Origin: Cytophagales bacterium
GTDB taxonomy: Bacteria; Bacteroidota; Bacteroidia; Cytophagales; Cyclobacteriaceae
Assembly: GCA_033344775.1 (NCBI GenBank)
Contig: JAWPMT010000004.1
Location: forward strand, 806,001 to 870,000
Direction: 5' to 3'
Length of the DNA stretch: 64,000 nucleotides
Position 1 is the first letter of the stretch; each line of letters begins with the position of its first letter. The position numbers were made by a program, and so were the translations under genes. Of this stretch, positions 8,749 through 17,820 are shown one piece after another. Under the pieces are notes generated by a model that was not told the DNA's origin, ran no database searches, and was given only the letters and a program-made list of their open reading frames with translations.

Positions 8749-11646
8749 ATGCCTAAGCAAGCATGGTATCATCATTTTTTTGCATTACTGTTGTTTGTTG
8801 CAACGGGGACAGCCTCTGCTCAGTCTTCAATAGAAATCATCTATACCATTGATGATGGACTCCCATCAAATACGGTATACGATTTGATACAAGACGACAG
8901 GGGATACATGTGGTTTGGTACGGATGCAGGCCTGAGCAGATTTGATGGCTATGAATTCAAGAATTATGAATTAAGTGATGGTTTGCCAGATATGGATATC
9001 CTTAAATTCTTCAAGGACTCTTCAGGAAGAATATGGATGTATTCATTTAATGGCAACATGGGTTACGTCAAAGAGGACTCTATCTTCTCCACTGCCAACA
9101 ACCAACTTCCGTCAGCATTAGACTACAATTCCCGGATCACCCAGATACTTGAATTCGAAAGTAAAATTTTCATCTCCGCCTATCATGGTCCGATTAAGAT
9201 CTTCGACCCAGTTAATCAAACGCTGATTGAACCTCCAATTGATGATCTATTGGGCACCTACATCTGTAAATGCCAGGAATCACTGCTAGGGGTTATCTCC
9301 AGAAGTAACCGAAAACCCGCTATGAGAAAAGAAGACGTGGCAACGGGTTTGACCATGGTTAAATTCAACCCCAACCCCACTCCTAATATAGCCGACTTCT
9401 ACGAAGAATTAACACTTAACAATCAGGTCTTTCTGAGAAGTGGTCTTGGTTATTTCATTTGTATTGATGATTTGTTGATCACACATTCCAACCAGGTAGA
9501 GGCAAATGGACTTAAAATTCTTGACACCCGCAACCTCACCTCATACCTCTCCAGCACCATTCAAGAATCGGGTATCAGGGTTTTGAGTGTCCGAACGCTG
9601 GCAGGTAAAGTTTTGGTCCATACTTCGATAGGTGTATACGAATACGATCCTAAGGCAGACCAATTCACTCTTAAACATGAACAGGAAGGCAATACCTCCA
9701 GCTATGTAGATCACGAAGGAAACATCTGGCTTACGTCTCTGAAAAACGGAGTAATGTTCAAGCCAGTGAATAAAGTTAAACAGGCATCATTACCGCTACC
9801 GGAAATTGATCAAATGACTGTAAATGCTGACCAATTGATCCTGGTAGGACAAAAAAACCGGCTCATATTCATGAATTCAGACTTTGAAAAAGAAAAAGAA
9901 TTCATATTGAATGAACGTGCTGGCTATAAATACCTCAATGCCTATGAGCATGTAGTTGCATTGGGCTCCAATGCAAGTTTTTCGTTATTGGACAGTCGGA
10001 ATGGTGAACCGATCAGAAAGTCTGAGATGAACGTACGTGCTGTTTATATCAAGGACTCCCTTATATATATTGCCTCTAGCAGGTCCAGGGTTACGGAATT
10101 AGATTTAAACTCAGGAGAAGAACAATCCTTCATTTGGACCAATGGCCGGATCAATGATTTGTTGGTCAGAAAGGATTCAATCATGATGGCCACAGACCGG
10201 GGTTTTTTTATTCTGGATAAGCAATTTAACATCAAGAAGGCGCCCATTAATGATGTTAGAGTCGCACAAATTTTAGTAGATGAGGATCAACTTTGGCTTC
10301 CAACCACAGGTAGAGGCCTGCTCAATTTTAAGGACGGACAAGTGGTCAATTACTCGCAAGAGCTTGGTATTAATCAAACCATTGCTGAACATGCGATATT
10401 AACCGGGAGTACCCTATGGTTCTCTTCCAATAAAGAACTTTTCAAGATCGACCTGAAACAAAACAGTTTCGAGATCATCGATAAATCTGATGGTCTTAAG
10501 AGCATAAAAAACCGGGATATCGTAGCCTTCAATGGCAATGTACTTGTCGCTCAGGATGATGGGATCAAAGTAATTGACCTGGCCGCAAGTTTTGAAGAAA
10601 CCAGTGAGTTTTCAATCATCATTGACCGACTGGAAGGATCAGACGGATACAATTATAAAGGTAAGCCATTTGATATCCCCTATTCAGTGGGCACGTTGAA
10701 AATGATATTCAAGGCCTTGATCTTTCGTAATCAACCAAACCTCACCTATCGATATCGCCTGAAACAACATGAAACTGATACGCCACCTTGGTCGAACTCT
10801 AACATCAACACCGTTAATTACTCCAAACTAAATCCCGGGAGTTATACTTTCGAAGTGAGCGCCCGAACAAAAAATAGTGAGTGGTCACCTGCCACAACCC
10901 TACCATTCACCATTGTTCCTGCTTACTGGCAAACCCTCTGGTTCAAGGCATTGATCTTAGGGATCATATTGATGATTGCGGGCTTAATTTACAATTCGTT
11001 TACTAGAAACATTCGGCTCAAACGAAAACTGGAAAATGACCGGATCGCTGCCGAAATCAAAGCATTGAAAGCACAGATTAATCCGCACTTTTTATTCAAT
11101 GCGCTCAATTCCATTCAATCATTCCTATTGAGTAATGAAAATGAACTCGCAGAAGAATATCTCGTCAAGTACAGCAAGCTCATGCGAAGGATACTGGACC
11201 AATCAAGCCTGTTGACCAACCACATACATGAAGAGCTAAAGACCATTCAACTCTATGTAGATTTGGAAAAATACCGGTCAAGCAATGGGTTTGAGTTTAG
11301 AACCACCATCGATCCGGATGTCTACGAAGAACAAAAAATTCCATCCATGATCCTGCAGCCCGTAATCGAAAATGCCATTTGGCATGGTGTGCACAATCGA
11401 GAAAATGGCCTGATCCACTTACACGTAAAAAGAGAAGATGAAGCAACCCTGCTGATAGAAGTATCAGATAATGGTAGAGGGTTTGATCCTGACACGACTA
11501 AAAGCTCATCAAAAGGTTCCGGATTGGTGAAAGACCGATTGGCACTGCTCAATCAAATGGAAGGAATCAAATCGACATTCTCTGTTCAAACGGCCGTTAA
11601 TCAAGGTACCACTGTTTCCATTTGGGTAGCTGGCGAATTAAATTGA
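8749..11646 (+). CDS. Y_Y_Y two-component sensor histidine kinase (LytS-like)
   Basis: This 965-residue protein begins with a signal peptide (about 25 residues, ending TASAQ). A periplasmic two-component-regulator propeller follows, with repeats such as DDGLPSNTVYDLIQD and GYMWFGTDAGLSRFDG. The Y_Y_Y immunoglobulin-like domain spans about 630-720 and a single membrane helix lies near 727-750. The cytoplasmic His_kinase domain (PF06580) has its phospho-accepting His in NPHFLFN (about residue 780). A HATPase_c domain follows with N-box ENAIWHG and DNGRGFD. Ligand sensing outside the inner membrane is inferred. A LytTR regulator lies 275 bp downstream on the same strand and is the obvious partner. 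Confidence 0.92.
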   Translation: MPKQAWYHHFFALLLFVATGTASAQSSIEIIYTIDDGLPSNTVYDLIQDDRGYMWFGTDAGLSRFDGYEFKNYELSDGLPDMDILKFFKDSSGRIWMYSFNGNMGYVKEDSIFSTANNQLPSALDYNSRITQILEFESKIFISAYHGPIKIFDPVNQTLIEPPIDDLLGTYICKCQESLLGVISRSNRKPAMRKEDVATGLTMVKFNPNPTPNIADFYEELTLNNQVFLRSGLGYFICIDDLLITHSNQVEANGLKILDTRNLTSYLSSTIQESGIRVLSVRTLAGKVLVHTSIGVYEYDPKADQFTLKHEQEGNTSSYVDHEGNIWLTSLKNGVMFKPVNKVKQASLPLPEIDQMTVNADQLILVGQKNRLIFMNSDFEKEKEFILNERAGYKYLNAYEHVVALGSNASFSLLDSRNGEPIRKSEMNVRAVYIKDSLIYIASSRSRVTELDLNSGEEQSFIWTNGRINDLLVRKDSIMMATDRGFFILDKQFNIKKAPINDVRVAQILVDEDQLWLPTTGRGLLNFKDGQVVNYSQELGINQTIAEHAILTGSTLWFSSNKELFKIDLKQNSFEIIDKSDGLKSIKNRDIVAFNGNVLVAQDDGIKVIDLAASFEETSEFSIIIDRLEGSDGYNYKGKPFDIPYSVGTLKMIFKALIFRNQPNLTYRYRLKQHETDTPPWSNSNINTVNYSKLNPGSYTFEVSARTKNSEWSPATTLPFTIVPAYWQTLWFKALILGIILMIAGLIYNSFTRNIRLKRKLENDRIAAEIKALKAQINPHFLFNALNSIQSFLLSNENELAEEYLVKYSKLMRRILDQSSLLTNHIHEELKTIQLYVDLEKYRSSNGFEFRTTIDPDVYEEQKIPSMILQPVIENAIWHGVHNRENGLIHLHVKREDEATLLIEVSDNGRGFDPDTTKSSSKGSGLVKDRLALLNQMEGIKSTFSVQTAVNQGTTVSIWVAGELN

Positions 11647-11772
11647 TTGGAGGGACATACCACTTAGGCATCGAAATAGGCAAAATAATTACCTCAAGAC
11701 GTGTACAGGCAGTTAGTTTTCCTTCCCGTTTTAGTCCCGATTTTGACCGATCTGGGTGAAAAAGTCCCGGAA

Positions 11773-11784
11773 AGCCTTAAGGCT
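11773..11784. promoter_or_regulatory. 12-bp palindrome upstream of LytTR gene
   Basis: AGCCTTAAGGCT is a perfect palindrome in the 275-bp gap between the kinase and its LytTR regulator. Two copies of GTCCCG lie just upstream, near 11735 and 11764. The gap contains no gene. An operator role is only a suggestion. Confidence 0.25.
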
Positions 11785-11921
11785 GGTTTCGACTAGCTTA
11801 TATTTGTTAGGTCAGGTTGAATTATTGTTGCTTTATATTAAGGATGACTGGACCCATTCGTTAAATGCAGCAAGAGTTTAGCTATTTGTTAAACAGGTGG
11901 ATTGAAATAATTATTGATTGA

Positions 11922-12653
11922 ATGATCTCAGCAGTATTGGTAGATGATGAGCCTTTGGCTATAAAGACGTTGAGGTTACTCCTGGATAAGCACTGCCCCG
12001 AAATATCTGTTGTCGGTGAGTGCAACAACATCACCGACGCCTACAGCCTGATCCTTGAAACACGTCCTAAACTCATTTTTCTTGACATTAATATGCCCAA
12101 TGGATCCGGGCTTCAATTGCTCGAACGCTTTCAGGACGTGGATTTGGAGGTCATTTTTACTACGGCACATCAGGAACATGCCATTCACGCACTACGTCTT
12201 TCAGCCCTGGATTATATCCTGAAGCCGATCAGTTCAGAAGATCTGAAAAATGCCGTTCAGCGCTTCATGAAGAAGAAATGGTCCAGTGATTATCACCTCC
12301 TGGCGCAAATTTTACAAGAAAAAACCCTCACGAGATTCGCGGTTCCAGCAGTTGATGGTATCCGAATCATCAATACCAAAGAGATCCTGTACCTCTCAGC
12401 TGATAAGAATTACACCACGGTTCACCTACCCGATGAGGACATCATCTCCTCCAAACCCCTGGGTGACTATGAAAAACTGCTGCGCGATCATGGATTCTTT
12501 CGTATCCATCGGTCATTCATTATCAACCTCCGACGACTGCTGAAGTTCAAGAAAGGCAAAGAAGCGCAGGTTGTTCTTGATAACGGGATGGAATTAGACG
12601 TTTCCAGGAATCGAAAAGACGAATTGATCCGGGAAATTGAGAAGATCGCTTAG
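11922..12653 (+). CDS. LytTR-family response regulator
   Basis: This 243-residue DNA-binding regulator has an N-terminal receiver domain with acidic pair DDE near residues 8-10, phospho-acceptor Asp in FLDINMP (about 55), Thr in FTTAH and Lys in ILKPI (about 104). A C-terminal LytTR domain starts near residue 140 and has the conserved YTTVHL, FRIHRSFIINL and SRNRKDELI segments. It should bind direct repeats upstream of target promoters when phosphorylated. The partner kinase lies directly upstream on the same strand. The 275-bp gap between them is long for one operon, so it may have its own promoter. Confidence 0.93.
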   Translation: MISAVLVDDEPLAIKTLRLLLDKHCPEISVVGECNNITDAYSLILETRPKLIFLDINMPNGSGLQLLERFQDVDLEVIFTTAHQEHAIHALRLSALDYILKPISSEDLKNAVQRFMKKKWSSDYHLLAQILQEKTLTRFAVPAVDGIRIINTKEILYLSADKNYTTVHLPDEDIISSKPLGDYEKLLRDHGFFRIHRSFIINLRRLLKFKKGKEAQVVLDNGMELDVSRNRKDELIREIEKIA

Positions 12654-12957
12654 CCAGGTACACTTCGTCCTAGAATAGTTACCATTTATCCTTACTAATA
12701 CGTCATTAATTCATCGAGCGATTGATTGTTTCGCTTGCCCGGATAGGTATGATACCTTTGAAATGAGGATAGACCTAAAGGTCAATTCTTGAGTGAAGAA
12801 GTGCTCCCAAACAATAAGGTCCAAATCTTCAACCGCATAACCTGACAGAAACATGTGACGATCTGAAGGAAGTTTTTCCTTCCGTTATTGCATTCGATTT
12901 TCCAAGAAACAACATTCTTTCTTGGAATGTCGAGGCGATAAGATTCTATTTGCTGCC
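12654..12957. other. Intergenic gap rich in short dyads
   Basis: No gene is seen. Small inverted repeats are present: GGTAT/ATACC around a single G (12746-12756), GACCT/AGGTC (12772-12783) and AAGGAA/TTCCTT near 12867-12882. None has a T-run that would make a clear terminator. A near-consensus -7 element, TCTATTTG (12945-12952), lies five bases before the next start codon. Confidence 0.4.
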
Positions 12958-13611
12958 ATGAACATCGGATTATTATTCGACATGGATGGTGTGATTGTGA
13001 ACAATCACGAATATCACTACCAAAGCTGGCAACTCATGTGTGAAAAATACGGCAAGCCATTGTCGCAGGATTCATACATGCAAAACATGAATGGCCGTAC
13101 CCTCAATGAGGTGGTACAGTTCATTTTCGAAACGGAAATGTCCATGGAAAGGGTACGTGAAATTGGAGAAGAAAAGGAGGCAATCTATCGCGATCTCTAC
13201 CGCAAACACCTGGCACCTACCGATGGTTTATTGACATTTTTAGCAGCTTGCTCAGCAGCGAGTATCCCGATGGTTGTTGGCACCTCTGCCCCAACCCGAA
13301 ACGTTGATTTTACGCTTGATGGCCTTGGCATTCGTTCGATCTTTCAAGGAGTGTTAGACGAACGAGCGGTTACCAAAGGAAAGCCCAATCCTGAAATCTA
13401 TCAGAAATGTGCAGCTTCTATTGGTCTACCGAACCAGCAATGCGTGGTTTTCGAAGATGCTCTCTCCGGGATCGAAGCTGGAAAGGCGGCGGGCAGCAAA
13501 GTCATCGCACTGGCTACTTCACACAAACGCTCAGAATTAGACGCTGACCTGATCATCGATGATTTTACTCAACTCGGTTTGGAACAAATCCACGAACTTT
13601 TCAGTACATAA
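12958..13611 (+). CDS. HAD-superfamily hydrolase, beta-phosphoglucomutase-like
   Basis: This 217-residue cytoplasmic protein has all four HAD motifs. Motif I is FDMDGVIVN, with nucleophile and acid/base Asp at about 8 and 10. Motif II is GTSAPT, motif III the lysine in TKGKPNPEIY, and motif IV FEDALSGIEAG. A helical cap (residues about 16-80) places it with beta-phosphoglucomutases and related sugar-phosphate phosphatases. The exact substrate cannot be read from the sequence. The frame is open further upstream to ATG 12922, but the family N-terminus starts at ATG 12958, right after a TTTGC promoter-like element. The next gene begins two bases after the stop. Confidence 0.85.
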   Translation: MNIGLLFDMDGVIVNNHEYHYQSWQLMCEKYGKPLSQDSYMQNMNGRTLNEVVQFIFETEMSMERVREIGEEKEAIYRDLYRKHLAPTDGLLTFLAACSAASIPMVVGTSAPTRNVDFTLDGLGIRSIFQGVLDERAVTKGKPNPEIYQKCAASIGLPNQQCVVFEDALSGIEAGKAAGSKVIALATSHKRSELDADLIIDDFTQLGLEQIHELFST

Positions 13612-13613
13612 GA

Positions 13614-14279
13614 ATGATGATGAAATTAAAACTATTAATGCTGGCACTAATGATGATTGTGGCTTTTGGTGCAAGTGCTCAGCAACTGAAGATCGCAAAA
13701 CTGAAATACAGTGGTGGTGGCGACTGGTATGCTAACAAAACGGCACTACCCAACCTGATCAATTATTGTAATCGGAACCTACGTACTGACTTGTTCAAAG
13801 AAGAGGATATTGTAGAAGTAGGAAGTCCGGACCTGTTCCTCTACCCTTATGTATACATGACAGGTCATGGTAATGTGACCTTCAGCGATGAAGATGCACT
13901 TAACCTTAGAAGATATCTGACCTCAGGGGGTTTTCTGCACATTGATGACAATTACGGAATGGATCCATTTGTCCGATTGGAAATGAAAAAAGTATTCCCA
14001 AACGCAGAATTTGTGGAGCTTCCATTTGACCATCCGATCTATCATCAGAAGTATGATTTTGCAAAAGGTCTTCCCAAGATCCACGAGCACGACGGCAAGC
14101 CCCCACAAGGATTAGGTATTCTTGTCGATGGACGATTGGTTTGTTACTACTCCTACGAGTCTGACCTTGGCAACGGCTGGGAAGATCAGGTCATCTATAA
14201 CGATCCCGAGGCCAAGCGCCAGCAAGCCTTAAGAATGGGCGCAAATATTATTTCGTTCGTGTTTACGATGGAGAATTAG
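13614..14279 (+). CDS. Exported DUF4159 protein
   Basis: This 221-residue protein has a signal peptide (about 22 residues, ending GASAQ) and one DUF4159 domain. Conserved stretches include YSGGGDWY, FLYPYVYMTGHG, LRRYLTSGGFLHIDDNYG and the final YSYESDLGNGWED. DUF4159 has a glutamine-amidotransferase-like flavodoxin fold and is usually found as a domain of larger Bacteroidota and planctomycete membrane proteins. Here it stands alone and is exported. Function is unknown. It starts two bases after the HAD gene and is probably translated with it. Confidence 0.8.
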   Translation: MMMKLKLLMLALMMIVAFGASAQQLKIAKLKYSGGGDWYANKTALPNLINYCNRNLRTDLFKEEDIVEVGSPDLFLYPYVYMTGHGNVTFSDEDALNLRRYLTSGGFLHIDDNYGMDPFVRLEMKKVFPNAEFVELPFDHPIYHQKYDFAKGLPKIHEHDGKPPQGLGILVDGRLVCYYSYESDLGNGWEDQVIYNDPEAKRQQALRMGANIISFVFTMEN

Positions 14280-14282
14280 ATA

Positions 14283-14321
14283 ATCCCCCTTTACAAAGGG
14301 GGTGGTCGAAGACCGGGGGAT
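14283..14321. repeat. REP-like double hairpin
   Basis: CCCCCTTT and AAAGGGGG (14285-14302) form a perfect hairpin around AC. GGTC and GACC (14304-14314) form a second around GAA, and a further GGGGGAT can pair with the first ATCCCCC. Neither stem is followed by a T-run. This resembles the short palindromic repeats scattered between genes in many Bacteroidota genomes. Genome-wide copy number cannot be judged from this window. Confidence 0.5.
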
Positions 14322-14322
14322 T

Positions 14323-14530
14323 TCACAACAACTCCTCCAGCGAAGGAAAAGCACCACGTTGGACCATTTTATTGTACCAGGTCATGATCTCTCCGACGAT
14401 TTTCTTACCGTTTTTGATTGCTTTGACCGCTTTGCTCAAAGCCAGCTTATCATCCGTAAGTTTCTTCCATTACACGCTTTACTTGACTACCCAAGCCCTT
14501 CTTCTTATAACTTAAGATCCCGGTATTACT
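14323..14530 (-). pseudogene. Decayed gene fragment of unknown family
   Basis: On the minus strand, two coding-looking pieces lie in different frames with no start codon. The C-terminal piece (about 14466 to stop 14323-14325) encodes helical sequence including LSKAVKAIKNGKK and IMTWYNKMVQRGAFPSLEEL. The piece upstream (about 14460-14530) encodes YKKKGLGSQVKRVMEE in another frame and is preceded by a stop. The pieces look like the end of a small, helical, basic protein that has lost its N-terminus and suffered a frameshift. I do not recognise the family. It lies next to REP-like hairpins, which suggests past insertion or deletion here. Confidence 0.4.
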
Positions 14531-14573
14531 CTACTTCACTCTACAAACCGGATTGACGGTTCTAAATATTGAC

Positions 14574-17192
14574 CTACTCCTGCTTCAGCGCATGCACCGG
14601 ATTCGCACTTGCGGCACGGTAAGATTGGACCACCACCAGTAGTAACGTGAAAAGTAATACCGTCACCACCGGGATCACGAGCAGCATCCAGTCAATCTCG
14701 ATACGCTTCGCAAATTCCTGAAGCCAGTCATTACCGTAGAAGTAGGCAATAGGTGATGCAATAACCGCAGCAATAATGACCATCACGGCAAAGTCTCTCA
14801 AAATCAAAGAGGTAATGCGTTCAGAAGAAGCACCGAGAACTTTTCGAATGGCTATTTCTTTGTAGCGGCGTTCCAGCACATAAGCAGCCAATGAGAGCAG
14901 CCCCAAAGACGCAATGAAAATGGCAAGGATCGAAAACAGCTTAAACATGCTGCCAAATCGTTCTTCATTTTCGTATAAGCGATTAAAAGCATCATTCAGG
15001 AACACTGCTTCGAATGGATAATCTCCGGCCACTTCCTGCCACTGCGCTTCGATGGCTTTTACTGTCGAAAGAAAATCACCCTTGATACGAACTAATGCAT
15101 AACTACTGACGGAAACGAACCCATTGACATCATCTTCATACCGAATCACCAGCGGACGACTTCTCCGCTTCACCGTGGTGGCATAAAAATCTTCTACTAC
15201 TCCTATGACCGTGAAATTTCTATCTCGTCCTCGTGAAAGGGTAGTTCCAACTGCATTCTCCCCAATGATCTTTGCGAAATGTTGATTGACGATCACGGTC
15301 ATGCTATCTGCTAATCGGCCTGGCTGAAAGAAACGACCGTCCACCATTTGGAGATCCAGGACATCCATGTAATGTTCATCTGCAAAAATGTGATCCGGAC
15401 CATGCTTCGAGGGGTTATCGGATATGATCTCATACCCCCAATTCGAGATTCCTCCACCTGGACGTTGGTTCGTGAGAGTAACGCTTTGTACCGAAGCATT
15501 TTGAGCGACCTGACTCTTGAAATAATCAAACTTTTCTGCAATAGCAGTCATGTTACTGATGGCCAATACCTCCTCAGTTTCTAACCCAAGGTCTGTGTTC
15601 TGCATTAATTTGACTTGTCGGTCCACAATGATGGTGGTGGCAATCAGAAAAATAGACACCACAAATTGGAAGATGACCAAAAACTTGCGTACTCCTGCCC
15701 CACTTCCTTTTGGACCCTCTCCCTTGAGCGCCTGGACTGGTCCAATGGAAGAAATGTAAAATGCCGGATAGCCACCCGATAGTAGCGTGGTAATAACTAC
15801 AAGAATCGCAACCAAAGTGAAACCAGTCTGTGAAGCAATATCGGAAAACATCATGCTTCTTTCGGTCAAGGAATTGAAGAAGGGCAACGACAATGCCGCC
15901 AGCGCAAAACCAAGAATCGTAGCGGTCAGCACCACCATCAAAGACTCGGTCAAAAATTGCTTCATGATGTCCTGACGGGTAGTCCCAAGTACCTTTCTAA
16001 CCCCCACTTCTTTGTGGCGTAACCCTGCCCTTGCGGTGGTCATGTTAATGAAATTGATGGTTGCGATCAACAAGATGAGCACCCCGATAAAACCCAGGAT
16101 CAAAACATCACTGAACTTCCCTCCTTTGCCCAGTGATAAATGCGGATGATGCAAGTGAAGGTCCTTTAGGGACTCCAGTGTGAAGAAAGGATTTCCACCT
16201 TCCAGCCTTTCCAAAATATAATCTTCAATATTTTCCCCATCCTCTGCGACTTCTTTGGCATAGTTGTGCCGAACGAAATCAACAAATTTGGCCTCCATGA
16301 TGGGTTCCTGTTCCGACCTTGTCAGTTTAACGAAACTGAAATAATTATTCCCTGTCCAATAACCGGTGGTAACGTACCACTCTCTTGGAAAAGAGACAAT
16401 GAATTCAAAAGGAATGGAGGTGAGCCTGGGAGGATCACTCACCAATGCCGTAATGGTATAATTATCCCCTTCAACCTCGATCACCTTGCCGATAGGGTTC
16501 TGTCCTTTGTAGTGTCGTTCGGCGAATGTTTGGGTAATCACCATAGAATTGGGAGCAATCAGGGATGTTTTGGGTTCCCCTTGTAGAAATTCCTGAGGGA
16601 ATACGTCAAAAAATGTAGAATCGGCCACTAGACCATTGGTTATTTTGGTCGTCTGACCATCAATCTTCACCACATAATCATTTACCTTCCAAAGTCTTGT
16701 GCCTGATTCGACTTCTGGGTAATCCTGAATTAATGTGGCAACCATTCGCGCAGGTGTGTACCTACCTTTACCTCCATTGGTCACATAAAAAGTTCGATCG
16801 CTATCTGAATAGAAATCATCGTAGCTCAGTTCCATATTGATATGGATGGCGATCAATAAACAGCTGGCTATGCCTACGGTAAGACCTAGGATATTGATCA
16901 GAGAATAAGCAGCCTGTCTTCGCATGTTGCGAAATGAGATTTTGACGTGGTTTTTAAACATGGGATAAGTACTTTTTGGATAGACATCTTCAGGCCCCTT
17001 CAAATATCGGGGACGAAGAAAACGAATGATATTCCAGGCAAATGACCAGTTTGCCTTTTGCTCATGATCGCGACTCTGGCGTTCATGTATTTCCAGTAAA
17101 TCACCTTCGATGTACTCTACATAACTGGGTTTGCAAAGCCTTCGAAAAAAATTCAGCAGCCAGCCAGGTGGTTGAGGAGTGTGTTCAGCCAT
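14574..17192 (-). CDS. MacB/FtsX-like ABC permease with N-terminal prefix domain (cassette 1)
   Basis: This protein of about 872 residues has a cytoplasmic prefix (about 1-75; PPGWLLNFFRRL, EYIEGDLLEIHERQ) like other Cytophagales permeases coupled to PadR regulators. Two MacB-type periplasmic core domains and two FtsX membrane units follow. The helices lie near SLINILGLTVGIASCLLIAI, LILGFIGVLILLIATINFIN, FLVIFQFVVSIFLIATTIIV and near 765-865. The cytoplasmic loop REVGVRKVLGTTR / EIAIRKVLGASS is the usual contact for an ATPase, but no ATPase gene is adjacent. The start at 17192 overlaps the PadR stop by eight bases and matches the paralogues; the longer frame to 17228 lies inside PadR. Substrate unknown. 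Confidence 0.85.
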   Translation of the reverse strand: MAEHTPQPPGWLLNFFRRLCKPSYVEYIEGDLLEIHERQSRDHEQKANWSFAWNIIRFLRPRYLKGPEDVYPKSTYPMFKNHVKISFRNMRRQAAYSLINILGLTVGIASCLLIAIHINMELSYDDFYSDSDRTFYVTNGGKGRYTPARMVATLIQDYPEVESGTRLWKVNDYVVKIDGQTTKITNGLVADSTFFDVFPQEFLQGEPKTSLIAPNSMVITQTFAERHYKGQNPIGKVIEVEGDNYTITALVSDPPRLTSIPFEFIVSFPREWYVTTGYWTGNNYFSFVKLTRSEQEPIMEAKFVDFVRHNYAKEVAEDGENIEDYILERLEGGNPFFTLESLKDLHLHHPHLSLGKGGKFSDVLILGFIGVLILLIATINFINMTTARAGLRHKEVGVRKVLGTTRQDIMKQFLTESLMVVLTATILGFALAALSLPFFNSLTERSMMFSDIASQTGFTLVAILVVITTLLSGGYPAFYISSIGPVQALKGEGPKGSGAGVRKFLVIFQFVVSIFLIATTIIVDRQVKLMQNTDLGLETEEVLAISNMTAIAEKFDYFKSQVAQNASVQSVTLTNQRPGGGISNWGYEIISDNPSKHGPDHIFADEHYMDVLDLQMVDGRFFQPGRLADSMTVIVNQHFAKIIGENAVGTTLSRGRDRNFTVIGVVEDFYATTVKRRSRPLVIRYEDDVNGFVSVSSYALVRIKGDFLSTVKAIEAQWQEVAGDYPFEAVFLNDAFNRLYENEERFGSMFKLFSILAIFIASLGLLSLAAYVLERRYKEIAIRKVLGASSERITSLILRDFAVMVIIAAVIASPIAYFYGNDWLQEFAKRIEIDWMLLVIPVVTVLLFTLLLVVVQSYRAASANPVHALKQE

Positions 17193-17523
17193 TGATCTCG
17201 GATAGGACGACTTTAGGAATTTGATCATACAGATCGTTACGCATCTTACGTGTCATTTGAATGGCTTGAACACCTAGGTCCGTGACTTCAAAATACCGCT
17301 TTCTACGACCACCTCGTTCCCCGGTAGCACCTCCTACATTGGACTTCAAAAAGCCTTTCTTCTCCAATCGGTCCAATGCTGTATGCACTGCACTGATGTT
17401 GATTTTACGACCCGTTTGTTCGGCAATGGTGTCCATGACACTCACTCCGTAAGCCTGGCCATGCAGGATGGCTGTGATGAGCAGTACCAACTCCTCAAAT
17501 TCACCTATTTGTATCCGCTTCAT
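17185..17523 (-). CDS. PadR-family transcriptional regulator (cassette 1)
   Basis: This small winged-helix regulator (112 residues) opens with GEFEELVLLITAILHGQAYGVSV. The recognition region is NISAVHTALDRLEKKGFL, and a basic wing GGRRKRYFEVTDLG follows, all typical of PadR. It likely represses its own operon in response to an unknown ligand or envelope stress. Its stop overlaps the permease start (ATGGCTGA), so the two should be translationally coupled. A direct-repeat operator candidate overlaps its own start codon. Confidence 0.92.
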   Translation of the reverse strand: MKRIQIGEFEELVLLITAILHGQAYGVSVMDTIAEQTGRKINISAVHTALDRLEKKGFLKSNVGGATGERGGRRKRYFEVTDLGVQAIQMTRKMRNDLYDQIPKVVLSEING

Positions 17524-17593
17524 TTGATTTACAATAGTGAAATATATGTAAGGATACGAAATTAAATCAGATTTGATTTACAATGGTGAAATA
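17523..17593. promoter_or_regulatory. Direct-repeat operator candidate A (two copies)
   Basis: The sequence TTTGATTTACAATRGTGAAATA occurs at 17523-17544 and again at 17572-17593, 49 bp apart with one mismatch. The first copy touches the ATG of the PadR gene at 17523, so binding there would block translation initiation or transcript start. Read on the minus strand, the core is TTTCACYATTGTAAA, similar to the repeats before the third PadR gene. Confidence 0.55.
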
Positions 17594-17608
17594 AATGTCT
17601 CTGAAAAT

Positions 17609-17670
17609 ATTTTACAGACAAAAGTCAACTTAATAAATTCTTTTGTCGTTATTTTACAGACAAAAGTCAA
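17609..17670. promoter_or_regulatory. Direct-repeat operator candidate B (two copies)
   Basis: The 20-base sequence ATTTTACAGACAAAAGTCAA occurs exactly at 17609-17628 and 17651-17670, 42 bp apart (four helical turns). It lies between the divergent PadR genes of cassettes 1 and 2, about 150-210 bp from the start of the plus-strand PadR at 17821. It shares TTTACA with repeat A. It probably belongs to one of the two PadR regulators. Confidence 0.55.
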
Positions 17671-17820
17671 ATTAAACATTCATATTGGCTATACGTCATT
17701 ACCAACGAAGTGAAGTAATCTTCCTAAAAGAGGGTGGAACTCCCTTCAAAAAAGATCGCTTCAATGACTTACCCTTCAGGAAGTCAAATTCGCGATGACG
17801 GGAGCAAATAGATTAATTAA

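Noticed and set aside
14302-14556. 84-residue plus-strand frame after the DUF4159 gene
   Set aside because: It is antisense to the decayed minus-strand fragment and shows no domain or ribosome binding site.
17523-17670. CRISPR-like array, because of repeated 20-base units
   Set aside because: There are only two copies of each of two different repeats, no cas gene, and they flank PadR starts as operators do.
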